DNA of 50,024 nucleotides from Bradyrhizobium glycinis (GTDB lineage: Bacteria > Pseudomonadota > Alphaproteobacteria > Rhizobiales > Xanthobacteraceae). This document shows positions 17,512 through 27,369 of this stretch, one piece after another. The DNA lies in the NCBI RefSeq assembly GCF_016031655.1, contig NZ_JACCHQ010000041.1, positions 1 through 50,024 on the forward strand, read 5' to 3'. The translations under genes were made by a program, and so were the position numbers. The notes below the pieces were generated by a model. It ran no database searches, was not told where the DNA came from, and saw nothing but the letters and a program-made list of their open reading frames with translations. How positions within the stretch are numbered: the first letter of the stretch is position 1; every line of letters starts with the position of its first letter.

Positions 17512-18632
17512 TCAGCGGCCTCTTTGAGGCGATAGCTTCGTCCATCGAACTCGAGCAGGTGGCAGTGGTGCATCAGGCGATCGAGGATCGTCGTGCTCAT
17601 GGTGTTGTCCCCCAGTCCTGCACGACGCGATTGGAGGTGACGATGACGCTGCGGCGCAGCTTGTAGCGCTATTGATCAAGGTCTGCAGCAATGCGCCGGC
17701 GTCGTCAGGGATGGCGCGTGCGAGGAACAGATCGTCCAGCACGAGGAGATCGCAGTCGATGATGGTTCGCAGCCGGGCGTCGCGTTGCGCGAGGGAGCAG
17801 GACGTGGCGGTGGAAGAAGTCATCGGCCTCGAGATACTGGACCTCGTGGCTGTGCAGGATCGCCTGATAGGCTCGTGGAAGTGTAGATGCGCACCACGAC
17901 CTGGCTGTCGATGGGCGCGGGCCGCGCGGCGTAATAGCTGCTGTCGACGCGCACGGTGGTATCGTCGCAGACGGTCCGAACGACCTCGGTGAAGATGCGG
18001 AAGGCAGCCACCGGCAACGGCCGCAGGTGGGCTTCTCCTCCTGGAACATGGCCTCGACCTGACGGCGCGTGCTACCCTGGATGCGCTTGGAGGCCCAGTT
18101 CTCCTCCCAGTGTCTCAAGAACTCGTTCTGGGCTTCGAGCGTCTCGAAGCGCCGTCCGGTCAGCGCGGTGCCCTGGGTGTGTTGAATCGCATTCTCGACA
18201 CTCCCCTTCCGATTTGGATCGGCCACCCGCGCGGGATCGGCGACCACGGCGTAACGAGCCAGCATCGCGCTGTAAATCGGGTTGAGCTCGGGCTCGTACA
18301 AATCCGGCTTGAGGACGCCTTCCTTCAGGTTGTCGAGCACGACATATCTGGGGACCCCGCCAAAATACCGGAACGCCTCTTCGTGAAGCTGCGCCCAGAC
18401 CTGCTGACTCGACTTCCAGACCACCCGCCGGAAGCTGCGCCGCGAGTAGCGCAGCGTCATCACGAACAGGCGGGGCGGCGGTACCGGCCGCTCTTCGGAT
18501 CAACCGTCGGCGCGCCCTCACCATAGTCGACCTGAGCCTCCTCGCCATAGAGGACACTTGGCGCCACATCGGTAACGCGTCACTGGAGCGCGACACGCTC
18601 ACGCCTGGCAGCTCGTGCGCAAGGCGCTTCAC
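17512..18632 (-). pseudogene. IS21-family remnant (istA and istB)
   Basis: IstA transposase pieces are clear: RYFGGVPRYVVLDNLKEGVL, PNRKGSVENAIQHTQGTALT and HWEENWASKRIQGSTRRQVE, continuing in another frame as AFRIFTEVVRTVCDDTTVRV. The istB ATPase follows as a broken frame with IIDCDLLVLDDL near 17740. Both genes have several frameshifts and the N-terminal part of istA is missing, so the element is dead. Confidence 0.85.
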
Positions 18633-18762
18633 TGCGGCGATCTCATGGGAGGCGGTGCGATAGGCATGCAGGAAGCAGATCGCAACCGAAGTGGTGCCAG
18701 AGGCGCGGATCGCCGCAATGGCCTCACGCGAGACTTACCGATTTGAAGAACTTAAAGACGCG

Positions 18763-19892
18763 TCATCTTTTGGACGCGACCTGTGCAAGTGCATCCGAGG
18801 CCGCGCGGACAATGGTTCCGATATCACTGTCTCGCATCGGCAGCGACAGCGCGATCAACCCGTGGCCGGCGGCGAGAACGCCGCGGTTAAGAAGTTCAAG
18901 GTTGAACACACTTTGGCGTTTGGCCTCAGCTTCGGTCATGTAAGCCGAGCGGTAGTCGCCGATCGGGCGTTCGGCGAAATGTAACTTCAAGAGGGATCCG
19001 AGGCCGACCGCGGTACCCGGGACACGGTGGTGGCGGAACGCGTCGTTGATGCCGTTCCGGACCGCCTCACCAATCGCGTCCAGCCGCGCGAACGCCTTCT
19101 GGCCAACAGTTCCATAGCCGCAAGCCCCGCTCGCATCGTGACTGGGTTGGCCGAGAACGTACCGCCATGGGGCAATGCAGGCTTGCCGTGGCGCGGATCG
19201 AAGACGGCCATAACTTCCCTCTTGCCGGCGATTGCGCCGACGGGAAACCCACCTCCGATGATCTTGCCAAGCGTGGTGAGATCAGGATCAATGCCCCAAA
19301 GCCCCTGGGCGCCCTGGTAGCCGAGACGGAAGGAGATCACCTCATCGAAGATCAGTAGCGCACCGACTTCGCGCGTCGCCTGACGCAGGCCTTCGAGGTA
19401 GGCCTTGTCGGCAGGTACGAGGCCGGCGCGGTTCGGCATCGGATCGACCAGCACACATGCGAGATCGCGACCATGCTCCCGGATCAGGCTGGTGGCGCCT
19501 TCAACATCGTTGAAGGGAATCGTGAGGGGGTCGGCCAGCACCTTGTGCGGCGTACTTTTGGCATAAGCCACAGAGACTGGCGCGTTGCCGCCCCAGTCCG
19601 CCGGCTTTGGATCGAGACTGACCTCGGCATAGTCGTAGGAACCATGGTAGGCGCCCTCGCATTTGGCGATCTTCGGGCGCCCGGTAAACGCACGCGCCGC
19701 CTTCAGCGCCATCGTCACGGCTTCCGTCCCGGAGTTGGCAAACCGGACCTGGTCGACTGAGGGCAGCCGCGCGGCAAGCAGTTCGGCAAGATCGATCTCC
19801 GACTCCGTCGGCATCCCGAATGCAGAACCGAGCGCGAGCTGACGGCTTGCCGCGTGGAGCGCTTTCGACTTTGAATTTGTGTCTGGGTACAT
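18763..19892 (-). pseudogene. Class III aminotransferase (GSA aminomutase-like), copy 1, frameshifted
   Basis: The frame from 19892 reads a PLP-dependent fold-I aminotransferase: VRFANSGTEAVTMALKAARA, the YHGSYDYAEV turn, ALLIFDEVISFRLG and the PLP-lysine motif TTLGKIIGGGFPVGAI. After GLAAMELLA near 19120 a frameshift sends it out of phase. The C-terminus resumes in another frame (KLHFAERPIGDYRSAY to 18763). The usual first 80 or so residues are missing, replaced by a LivF-like tail in the same frame. Similarity to the intact aminotransferase at 30-31 kb is moderate, so they are paralogues and not a recent duplication. Confidence 0.8.
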
Positions 19893-20107
19893 GTTGTTGC
19901 CTTCTTCACCCGAGGGATTGGGCCCGAGATAAGCTTCGCGGACACGCGTGTTCTGCTTGAGGTCATCCGCGGTGCCCTTAAGGACGATGCGGCCCGTCTC
20001 CAGAGGCGATCACCGATAATTGCGAAGTTCGGGCGGACCGCGGGGCGCAGGTCGACTCCGTTCAGACTGATCGGGCCGCTGCACCAGAACCTAAGACGAC
20101 TCTGGCA
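19893..20107 (-). pseudogene. LivF-like branched-chain amino acid ABC ATPase, remnant
   Basis: The minus strand reads LETGRIVLKGTADDLKQNTR followed by VREAYLG, the standard ending of LivF ATPases, and runs in frame into the aminotransferase remnant. Further upstream PISLNGVDLRP matches the N-terminal part of the same family. All ATP-binding motifs between are deleted. It is evidence that a Liv-type importer once preceded the aminotransferase gene. Confidence 0.6.
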
Positions 20108-20789
20108 AGGATTTCCTCCTTTCTGGTGTTGTTTATCCGCGGGCACGCACAGGTTTGCGCGAGTCGGCAGCCAGCTCGATCGCAACGCTTCCGTGCACAC
20201 AGACGTTGCGCAACGTCGTGTGAGAAGAGCACTTGTATCAGTGTTGGCGCTCGCAGAAGCTACGCAGAACTGCACGCTTGATAGCATCACTCCACTGAAT
20301 TGGAGCCATCGAGACCTGTGTCGGAAATGGGACACCGGTGGTTTTGAGAGCCGGAACACTGGCAATTTTCGAGCGATCCTGTCCGGAGGATGCACTTGTT
20401 GAGGCATCCTGACGAGTCCTAAGCGCGAGAACGAGGGCTGCGTCGACCACGAATATTTCGACCCCATTTGACCTGGACCCCGCTTTACAAGCCAGACTAC
20501 ACCCCCGGCGTCCTTCGCGCTCGCTCATCTAAATACACCCTATCAACAATCAACCTTTTGCATCTGCTAGAGCTGCGCAGTAACCACGGCATCATTTGGC
20601 AGCGTACTCGGTCAACTACCAACGCCGGCCATTGATGCCGATGACAGATGCATGTCACCTGTCGATAGCGCCGTTGGGGTGGCCCGGCCCTCGACAGCCA
20701 GAACAGGGTGTGCTCATGGCCAATATTTCGAACGCTCGCGCTAGGAGTCAGCGTGCAACATCAACCATACCCCTCGGCCTATAACGGCC
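20108..20789. other. No recognisable gene; upstream region of pepM copy 1
   Basis: Open frames here are short and unrecognised. A stretch near 20612 (ctaccaacgccggccattgat) resembles one near 25189 (ctaccaacgctggtcattgat). The upstream regions of both PEP mutase copies are therefore diverged duplicates. No promoter could be defined. Confidence 0.35.
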
Positions 20790-21690
20790 TTGAGCGAGGT
20801 GCGGGTCACTTTTTTTCGCAAATGCTCCGCGCTGAGAATTGCAGCAAGTACCCTCTTCTTCCTCATGGAGGCTCAGGATAGGCTTCCCGGTGCGATTGCC
20901 AGACGCGCAGGCTTCAAGAGCCTCTGGACGTCAAACCTCTCCATTGCGAGTTCCCTCGGCTACCGCGACGCCAACGAAGCTTCCAGGAGCCAACTCGTCG
21001 ATGTCGTTGAGCGAATAGTCGGCGCGGCCGAATTTCCGGTCCTCGTGGAGAGCGGCGGGGGTTTCGGCAATTTCAACAATGCGCGCCTTGTGGCGCGCAA
21101 GCTTCGCGAGCGTGGCGCTGCCAGGATCGCACTGGAGGACTCCTGCTTTCCGAAAACGAACTTGTATGTCGGCGACAGGCATCCGTTAGCCGATATCGAT
21201 GAATTTTCTGGAAGACTACGCGCAGTAAAATGCAGTCGCCAAAGAACCGTCCTGATGTCACAGGTTGAGGCGCTAATAGCCGGCCATGGAATGGAGAAAG
21301 CCATCATGCGCGCAAGCGCCTACGCCGCGGCGGGCGCTGATGCAATCCTCTTTGGTTCGCGCAAGAGCCCCCCGATGAGACCTCCCATTCGCAAGTGCCT
21401 GGCAAAACTGCCTGCCTGTCGTGATCGTTCCGACGAAATACAACCGAACACCTGCCTCTGCATATCGAGACGCCGGTATTTCGACGGTGATCTGGGCCAA
21501 CCACGCAATGCTGGCCGCAATAGCGGCAACGCGGCATGTCTCCCGCGCGCATGTAACAGCACATTCGATCACACTTTCTGCCCCCTCCGAGAAGTGGCCA
21601 TCGGAACTACTCGAGGTCAATGTGCTCGTCGGTGTAGCTCCGAAAATGTCCTCGCTGACCACCGTCATGGAATGCAGGCGACTGAAATGA
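20790..21690 (+). pseudogene. PEP mutase-like protein, copy 1, decayed
   Basis: The frame follows the isocitrate lyase/PEP mutase family: FFLMEAQD, KSLWTSNLSIASSLGYRDAN, FGNFNNARLVARKLRERG and HGMEKAIMRASAYAAAGADA. Key residues are lost. The Asp-Gly-Asp motif that binds Mg is VESGGGFGN here, and the loop EDKxFPKxNS is EDSCFPKTNL. Frame is lost after GADAILFGSRK near 21350, with the C-terminal IVPTKYNRTPASAYRDAGIS found in another frame. It is followed at once by a decayed nucleotidyltransferase, the same order as copy 2. Confidence 0.85.
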
Positions 21691-22080
21691 CGACAGTTGC
21701 ACCTAAGAACGCTCTCATTCTCGCTGCTGGTTGCGGCTCTCGCTTGTATCCGCTGACCGAGTCACGGCCCAAGCCGCTCGTTGAAGTCAATGGCACGCCG
21801 ATTCTCTATAACGCCCTGCGAACGCGTCCAGCCGCCGGGGTCGCGCAAGTGACCATCGCCGGCTGGTATCGGAAGAAACAGCCAATACGCATGCGGCCGT
21901 CGCTTCGGAGCCACTATGCCGAGTCTCCGTCTCGAATGCACTGGCAGCGCCTACTCGCTGTGGCTTGCGCGAGACATCCTCCTGTCTGGAGACTGTTTCG
22001 TTTTGGACCGCGACGTCTTTTTCGAAGAAAATACGTTACACCGTCTTATGGACTGCCAATCGCCCGACGCCGCCGCAATC
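21687..22080 (+). pseudogene. Phosphonate nucleotidyltransferase-like gene, copy 1, decayed and truncated
   Basis: It starts MTTVAPKNALILAAGCGSRL, the nucleotide-binding motif of the cytidylyltransferase family, then PLTESRPKPLVEVNGTPILY. It then loses frame near 21830. The matching part TGSAYSLWLARDILLSGDCF appears in another frame up to about 22080, where IS5 transposase sequence takes over. Only the N-terminal half remains. Confidence 0.8.
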
Positions 22081-22575
22081 GCCCGGATGCCAGTCCCTAC
22101 CGCAAGGGAAAGGGCAAGGAGACGAAGCTGTGCTTCATCGGGCATAGGCTGATGGCGGACCGCCACGGCCTGCTGGTCGACGCCTGCCTGACGCGGGCCG
22201 ACGGGTAGGCCGAACGGGTGGCCGCGCTGCACATGATCGAACCGCATGCCGACCGGCTGACAGCGATCACGCTTGGCATCGACAAAACCTGCGACGCAGA
22301 AGACTGCGTCAACGAGCTGCGCTCGATGACCGTAACGCCGCATGTTGCGCAGAACACCAGCGGCCGCCGCTCTGCGATCGACAGGCAAACGACACGGCAC
22401 GGCGACTATACCGTCAGCCGGCGCATCTCCAAGCGCATCGAGGAGGCATTCGGCTGGATCGAGACGGTCGTCGGGCAAGAGAAGACCCGATTCCGTGGCC
22501 GTGAACGCGCGGATGGGCCTTTACTTTCGCTGCCGTCGCCCACAATCTGGTGCGGCTGCCCAAGTTTGATCGGAG
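22081..22575 (+). pseudogene. IS5-family transposase, C-terminal remnant
   Basis: The sequence encodes PDASPYRKGKGKETKLCFIG, VDACLTRADG, then after an in-frame stop AERVAALHMIEPHADRLTAI, VTPHVAQNTSGRRSAID and RIEEAFGWIETVVGQEKTRF. These are the C-terminal parts of an IS5-group DDE transposase. The N-terminal half is absent. It abuts the truncated nucleotidyltransferase and probably caused that truncation. Confidence 0.8.
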
Positions 22576-22582
22576 GCCGGCT

Positions 22583-22923
22583 GATGGCCAAGGTGCCCGG
22601 CTTCGCCAGGGCCTTTGCTGGCCGCTGGCGCATCGTCGAAATGGACAACTGGGACAGCGACTTCCTCGACCTCGTCGAACAGACGCATCTCACCTTCAAG
22701 GGCAAGTCCGACGGTGAAATTGCCTTCGGTGCGCTGAAGGGCTTCCTCGATGTCCGCTACGGCGCGCGAGACGGCTCAGCGTGCGCGGAGTTCTCATGGG
22801 AAGGGCACGATGAGAATGACCCCGCCTGCGGTCGCGGATGGGCTATGATCGGCACTGCGGCAGCTCGTCGGCCATTTCTACATGCACAATGGCGACGATT
22901 CAGCCTTCGTTTGCGAACGCGGC
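22583..22923 (+). pseudogene. Small conserved protein next to IS5 remnant, frameshifted
   Basis: The frame MAKVPGFARAFAGRWRIVEM, then LDLVEQTHLTFKGKSDGEIA, GALKGFLDVRYGARDGSACA and FSWEGHDENDPACGRGWAM is coherent. One frameshift near 22856 then switches to RQLVGHFYMHNGDDSAFVCE and a stop. Proteins of this kind, about 115 residues, occur widely in rhizobia and have no known function. Confidence 0.55.
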
Positions 22924-23139
22924 TGAGTTCTTCAACACGGCCTCCTCTCATGTTTGCTGTCAAGCGACTCGATCAAGCGGAGCTGCTTCCGGCTGAACGC
23001 CCGGACGCTGGACGTCGAAGGTGCCCAGGGTAGGAGGCGGGGCTAAAGACGACGGTTGGTCAAGCTCTCATGCGCGGGTTTGGTACCGCTTGACCGTTGT
23101 TGCGTCTTGGGGCTGCTGCCTCGGTCTAGGGGGCGAGCG

Positions 23140-24319
23140 TCGACAACGCTGGCTCATAACAGGCCACGAGGATTCGCGCCCTGCCTCCTGCCCCGGGCAC
23201 CGATATGGTCGAGCAGCGCTCTTCTGGCGGCCGGCCCGAGTTGTACTTGACGAGTGATCGCCCACAGGAAGTCGACCATCTCGCGTGCAATGGCGGTGGT
23301 GACGACCACCTTGGGTTTGCCGGCCGCCGACAAGCGGCGATGAAGCGCGCACAGCCTGACCTTAGGCCTTCCAGGCGATATCGCGGATAGCTTGTGGCAG
23401 GCGCTCGTTACGGTCATGGAGCTTGAGACTGACGCAGGCTTGCATGCGATAGGTCCATCCCCCCTCGATCAGAGCCCGCCTGGCCAGAGCGTTGCCAGCC
23501 TTGGTGATCCCGCCGCCGGATCGTGGCGCCACTCGAATGCTCCGACGGCACGAGGCCGAGAAAGGCCATCAACTGGCGGGGATTGTCGAAGCGGGAGAAG
23601 TCGCCGACCTCGGGAACCACCGTCACGGCAGCGATGAAGGCGACGCCGCGCATGGCCTGCACGGCCTCGTCATCGACGGGCCTCAGCGTCTGCCATGGCG
23701 TGAATGAGTCCTGCAGAACGATTTTGGCTTGCCGGGTGATCGAAGCGCAACGTGGTGAGCCCGCGACGATAAGCCAGGGCCCACGCCTTCTTCCCGGCAT
23801 AGATGTGCCCATGCCGCAGCAGGAAGCCTTGGAGATGTTGACGCGCCTTGCCGAGCACACGCATCGCTGTGGCGCGGGCTCTCACCAAGTCGCGCATGGC
23901 CTCATGCGCCGCATCCGGAACCCAAACCGCTGTCAGCTCCCGCTCCGGTGCAGCTTGGCCAGCATCGCCGCATCGCGCCGATCGGTTTTTACCCGATCCC
24001 CAGCCTTCATCGGGATCAGCGAGGGGGCCACCACGATGCAATTGTGCGTCAGACCCGTCAGCTGTCGATGCAGGCCATATTCGCAGCGGTCCGGCTTCGT
24101 AGCAACAACTTACCTGCTGGTCACCCTTGCCAAGTTTCTTCGCCAGTTTGGCGATTTGGTCAGCGCGATTAAGGAATGATCCCGAACTTTCCCGCCGCGC
24201 ATCGCTTCCGCCACGGGAACCGAAATCGTCGCCTTGTGCATATCCAGCCCCACGAAAATGCTATCGTCCGAGGCTCGGCGCCGGACCATCAGGCGCAACC
24301 CTCGATAGGAGCTTGCCAC
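23140..24319 (-). pseudogene. IS110-family transposase, degraded
   Basis: Minus-strand frames assemble an IS110/IS116/IS902 transposase. The DEDD N-terminus is IFVGLDMHKATISV. The linker is ELTAVWVPDAAHEAMRDLVR and ARQHLQGFLLRHGHIYAGKK. The C-terminal domain has AMRGVAFIAAVTVVPEVGDF, SRFDNPRQLMAFLGLVPSEH and finally RLSAAGKPKVVVTTAIAREM. At least four frameshifts are present. Confidence 0.85.
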
Positions 24320-24543
24320 GGGGCCGGCTGTCCGTCACCTCAGAGGGCGAACATAGGGTTTATGTGGTCCACAGCGCCCCGCAGTGACGATCGGCGACGA
24401 AATAAAAGCACACCCTGGTACCAGCGCCTGTATCATGGCTACACAGCTGCGGTCGCGTAATTCGCTTCGCATTCCGCCGTAGCAACCCACAGTCGCCCCT
24501 TACATTCGCTAGATCTGCATCAGCGGCAACGGAATGGCGGCCG

Positions 24544-24753
24544 TTACTCGATAAGACGCTGACGCCGCGCCTTGACAACGCATTGGATACGGGTGATCGT
24601 TTCCAGCTTTCGTATTGCATTTTTGACATGAAAGTTGACGGTGTTCTCGCTCACTTTCAGGATGACTCCGATGGCCCGGGATGACTTCCCCTCCTCGACC
24701 CATCCTAAGCACTGTCCTCCCCGTGCCGACAAAATCTCTTGCACATCCGCCAT
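24544..24753 (-). CDS. Stand-alone LuxR-type HTH protein (69 residues)
   Basis: The product is little more than a LuxR/GerE DNA-binding domain: ILSARGGQCLGWVEEGKSSR, then AIGVILKVSENTVNFHVKNA and a C-terminal helix to RQRLIE. It matches the C-terminus of quorum-sensing LuxR proteins, so it may be a fragment of a longer gene. However, the ATG at 24753 has TAGGAGA ending 5 bases upstream, and that TAG is an in-frame stop. It can therefore be expressed as a separate small protein. No acyl-homoserine-lactone domain is present. It points away from pepM copy 2, about 640 bases apart. Confidence 0.6.
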   Translation of the reverse strand: MADVQEILSARGGQCLGWVEEGKSSRAIGVILKVSENTVNFHVKNAIRKLETITRIQCVVKARRQRLIE

Positions 24754-25391
24754 GAGTTTCTCCTAGAGCAGAGAGGACGTGGAATGAGATCAGCAAACGC
24801 CATACGAGTCAGTGGGCATCGCAAACTCTCGCGGCAGGACAAGATTTGGGAGATTTCCGGTTCACTGCTCCGGAGACTGCCACCAACTGCAGTCCTATCG
24901 ACGGGATTGCGACATATGTCGAAAACGCAACAGCAGTAACTACGACAACCGTAGCAGTCGATATTTGCTCAATATCTGTGGTGAGCTGGATATCGCCTTT
25001 TGGCCAGGCGTCCTCCCGCAACGGGTGAATGCTCAGTGAAGGGCCGTTGCACCCGGCTGGCGAGCCGAGATCCTTCATTTGCACCAAAGCTTTCCTTTCC
25101 AGCGTATCGGCTCGGATCCGCCCATCACAACAGCCGCGTTCGGCGTCCATCTCTAAGGCGAGCATGCAAGCTTTTACGTGCCAATCACCTACCAACGCTG
25201 GTCATTGATCGGCATCACAGCGAAAAGGTATGAGCAGTGCGGATTGCGCCAATCGACGGCCGGCCAACAGGACTTCTGTATGAAGTATCAACCACAATCC
25301 GCTCGGCCCAACGCAGGTCATCAATGCACTCCCCGTCGCCTGTCGAAATGCTTCGTGGCAGGTCTGCTCGAATGGCGAGCTCTCATTTCTG
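24754..25391. other. Upstream region of pepM copy 2, no other gene
   Basis: No gene is recognised. In the pepM frame, open from about 25283, the residues SNGELSFL just before the ATG at 25392 match the usual N-terminus of PEP mutases. The original start therefore probably lay further upstream and has been lost, or a non-ATG start is used. No clear -35/-10 or -24/-12 promoter was found by eye. Confidence 0.35.
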
Positions 25392-26206
25392 ATGGAGGCG
25401 CATGACGCCCTGTCTGCTACAATCGCCCAGCGCTCGGGATTTAAGGGGCTCTGGGCGTCCGGTCTGTCGATTGCTTGTTCTCTAGGTTACCGCGACGCGA
25501 ACGAAGCATCGTGGAGCCAGCTTGTCGACGCCGGTGAGCGGATCGTGAATTCGACCCAACTTCCTGTCCTGGTTGACGGCGACGGCGGCTTCGGGAACTT
25601 CAACAATGCTCGCCTGCTTGCGCGCAAGCTCTTCCAGCGCGGCGCTGCCGGCGTCGCACTGGAGGACAACTGTTTTCCGAAGATGAACTCGTTTGTTGGG
25701 GATCGGCACCCCCTCGCCGATATCGGCGAATTCTCGGGCCTCCGGGCAGTGAAGGATACGGTCGAAGACGACTTGGTTCAGGTGGCAAGGATCGAGGTGT
25801 TGATCGCTGGGTATGAGATGGACGAAGCACTTTTGCGCGCTCACGCCTACGCCGACGCGGGAGCCGATGCGATCCTCATTCATTCGCGAAGGAGCACTGC
25901 GGACGAATCCTTTCGTTCGCGCGCGCTTGGCAGAACAGATTTCCGGTCGAGATCGTTCCGACGAAATACTACCGAACGCCCATCTCTGTGTACCGTAAAG
26001 CTCGAATCTCCACAGTGATCTGGGCCAACCAGTCCATGCGGGCGGCAATGCGGCAAGTTTCCGGTCGCATCATCGCTGAGGAAAACACCGCGAGCGTTGA
26101 GCCGAATATCGCTACTCTCGACGAAGTCTTCGAACTTTTGAAGTACGACGAACTCGCCCGTGCGGAAGCGTTGTATCTGCGGCCCGACCCTGAATTGCGC
26201 AAATAG
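25392..26206 (+). pseudogene. Phosphoenolpyruvate mutase-like protein, copy 2, one frameshift
   Basis: PEP mutase converts phosphoenolpyruvate to phosphonopyruvate, the entry step of nearly all phosphonate biosynthesis. The first frame (to 25908) has FKGLWASGLSIACSLGYRDA, the metal motif LVDGDGGFGNFNNARLLARK, then LEDNCFPKMNSFVGDRHPLA (signature EDKxxxxxNS with Lys replaced by Asn). VARIEVLIAGYEMDEALLRA and AGADAILIHSRRSTADE follow. One base is missing at GACGAATCC near 25906. The +1 frame continues perfectly (ILSFARAWQNRFPVEIVPTK, STVIWANQSMRAAMRQVSGR) to TAG at 26206. Apart from this single indel and the uncertain N-terminus the gene is complete, so decay is recent or the indel is a sequence error. 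Confidence 0.88.
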
Positions 26207-26565
26207 GGTTTCGTCGACACAGGAGCATATTTGTTGCCGAAATCTCAGCTTCCTGGAGTTCCTGCTAGCTGCCCAGGTGCGACTTCAATCTCAAACGGCT
26301 TTCGTTGTACTGAGATGTCCTTAGATGGCGCAGCACGCCTCGCTCGGCCGAAATTCGCATTTTTCTATCTGGGCAGAAGCTCGAGGTACCGGATCCATGG
26401 CCTACCTCCTCTTTGGAAAGGGACCGACGAGGACCATTGTCTGCCTTCACGCTTAGAGTGGATTTTCAAGGCTCCGGCAGGCTTGATTTCGCTTCAGCAA
26501 GCAGACGTTGCGGCGGAAGACACTCGTCGGTGCTTCACCTGAGCGGAGGGAAGAAAAGGAACTAA
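26207..26565 (+). other. Gap between pepM copy 2 and the nucleotidyltransferase
   Basis: No intact gene. A short frame near 26397-26456 reads GSMAYLLFGKGPTRTIVCLH before a stop, which resembles the first strand region of an alpha/beta hydrolase and may be a remnant. The ribosome binding site AAGGA of the next gene lies just before 26566. Confidence 0.3.
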
Positions 26566-27363
26566 ATGGTGACCGATGCTCCCAAGAACGCCGTCATTCT
26601 CGCCGCTGGCTGCGGCTCTCGCCTGCGTCCTCTGACAGATCTGCGGCCGAAGCCGCTCATCGAGGTCAATGGCACCTCGATTCTTCACAACGCCCTCCGC
26701 AACCTGGAAATTGTCGGCGTGGAAGAGGTGACGATCGTCGTGGGGTACCGCAAAGACGCCATTCAGTATGCCTGCGGCAGCCGCTTTGGCGAGCTCAGAA
26801 TCAAATATGTCGAGTCGACTGTTTTTGACCGCACCGGAAGCGCCTATTCTTTGTGGCTGGCGCGCGACGCTCTTCTCTCCGGCGACTGCTTTCTGCTCGA
26901 GGGCGACGTCTTTTTCGAAGAGGATGCGTTGCGATATTTGATTATCTGCCGGGGGACTGATGTGGCTGCAGTCGTTCCCTTCGATGATTCCATGAAAGGA
27001 TCAGCCGTTCTGTTGTCGCAGAACGGCTTCATCTCAAGCTTTCGAATGAAGCAAACGGCGTCAAACCTTGTTGCGGATGGCCCAAAGCTATTCAAGACGA
27101 TGAACCTATTACGTCTCTCGGCGCCGATACTCAAGGCAACGATCGTTCCGACGCTGGACGATATCATCGCTGCCGGGGCTAGGCAGACCTACACCGAAGA
27201 ACTTTTGGGTTATCTGATAGAAAGACGAGGTTTACAGCTCGCCGCGGCGCGATGCGATGGCCTCAACTGGTACGAAATTGATAATCCTGAGGATTTGCAA
27301 ATTGCCGAGCGCATTTTCGGGAACCGAATGAACTCGCCGACACGTCATTTGCAGACTAGGTGA
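26566..27363 (+). CDS. Phosphonate cytidylyltransferase-like nucleotidyltransferase
   Basis: The 265-residue protein belongs to the sugar/choline nucleotidyltransferase family. The N-terminal motif LAAGCGSRLRPLTDLRPKPL binds the nucleotide, GSAYSLWLARDALLSGD and LEGDVFFEED carry the metal-binding aspartate, and the C-terminal NWYEIDNPEDLQIAE is typical. Enzymes of this type next to PEP mutase (PntC group) activate phosphonates such as 2-aminoethylphosphonate with CMP. A choline-phosphate cytidylyltransferase role is the alternative. AAGGA precedes the ATG, the frame is clean, and the next gene follows after 6 bases. It is the only undamaged plus-strand member of this set. Confidence 0.85.
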   Translation: MVTDAPKNAVILAAGCGSRLRPLTDLRPKPLIEVNGTSILHNALRNLEIVGVEEVTIVVGYRKDAIQYACGSRFGELRIKYVESTVFDRTGSAYSLWLARDALLSGDCFLLEGDVFFEEDALRYLIICRGTDVAAVVPFDDSMKGSAVLLSQNGFISSFRMKQTASNLVADGPKLFKTMNLLRLSAPILKATIVPTLDDIIAAGARQTYTEELLGYLIERRGLQLAAARCDGLNWYEIDNPEDLQIAERIFGNRMNSPTRHLQTR

Positions 27364-27369
27364 GAGTCC

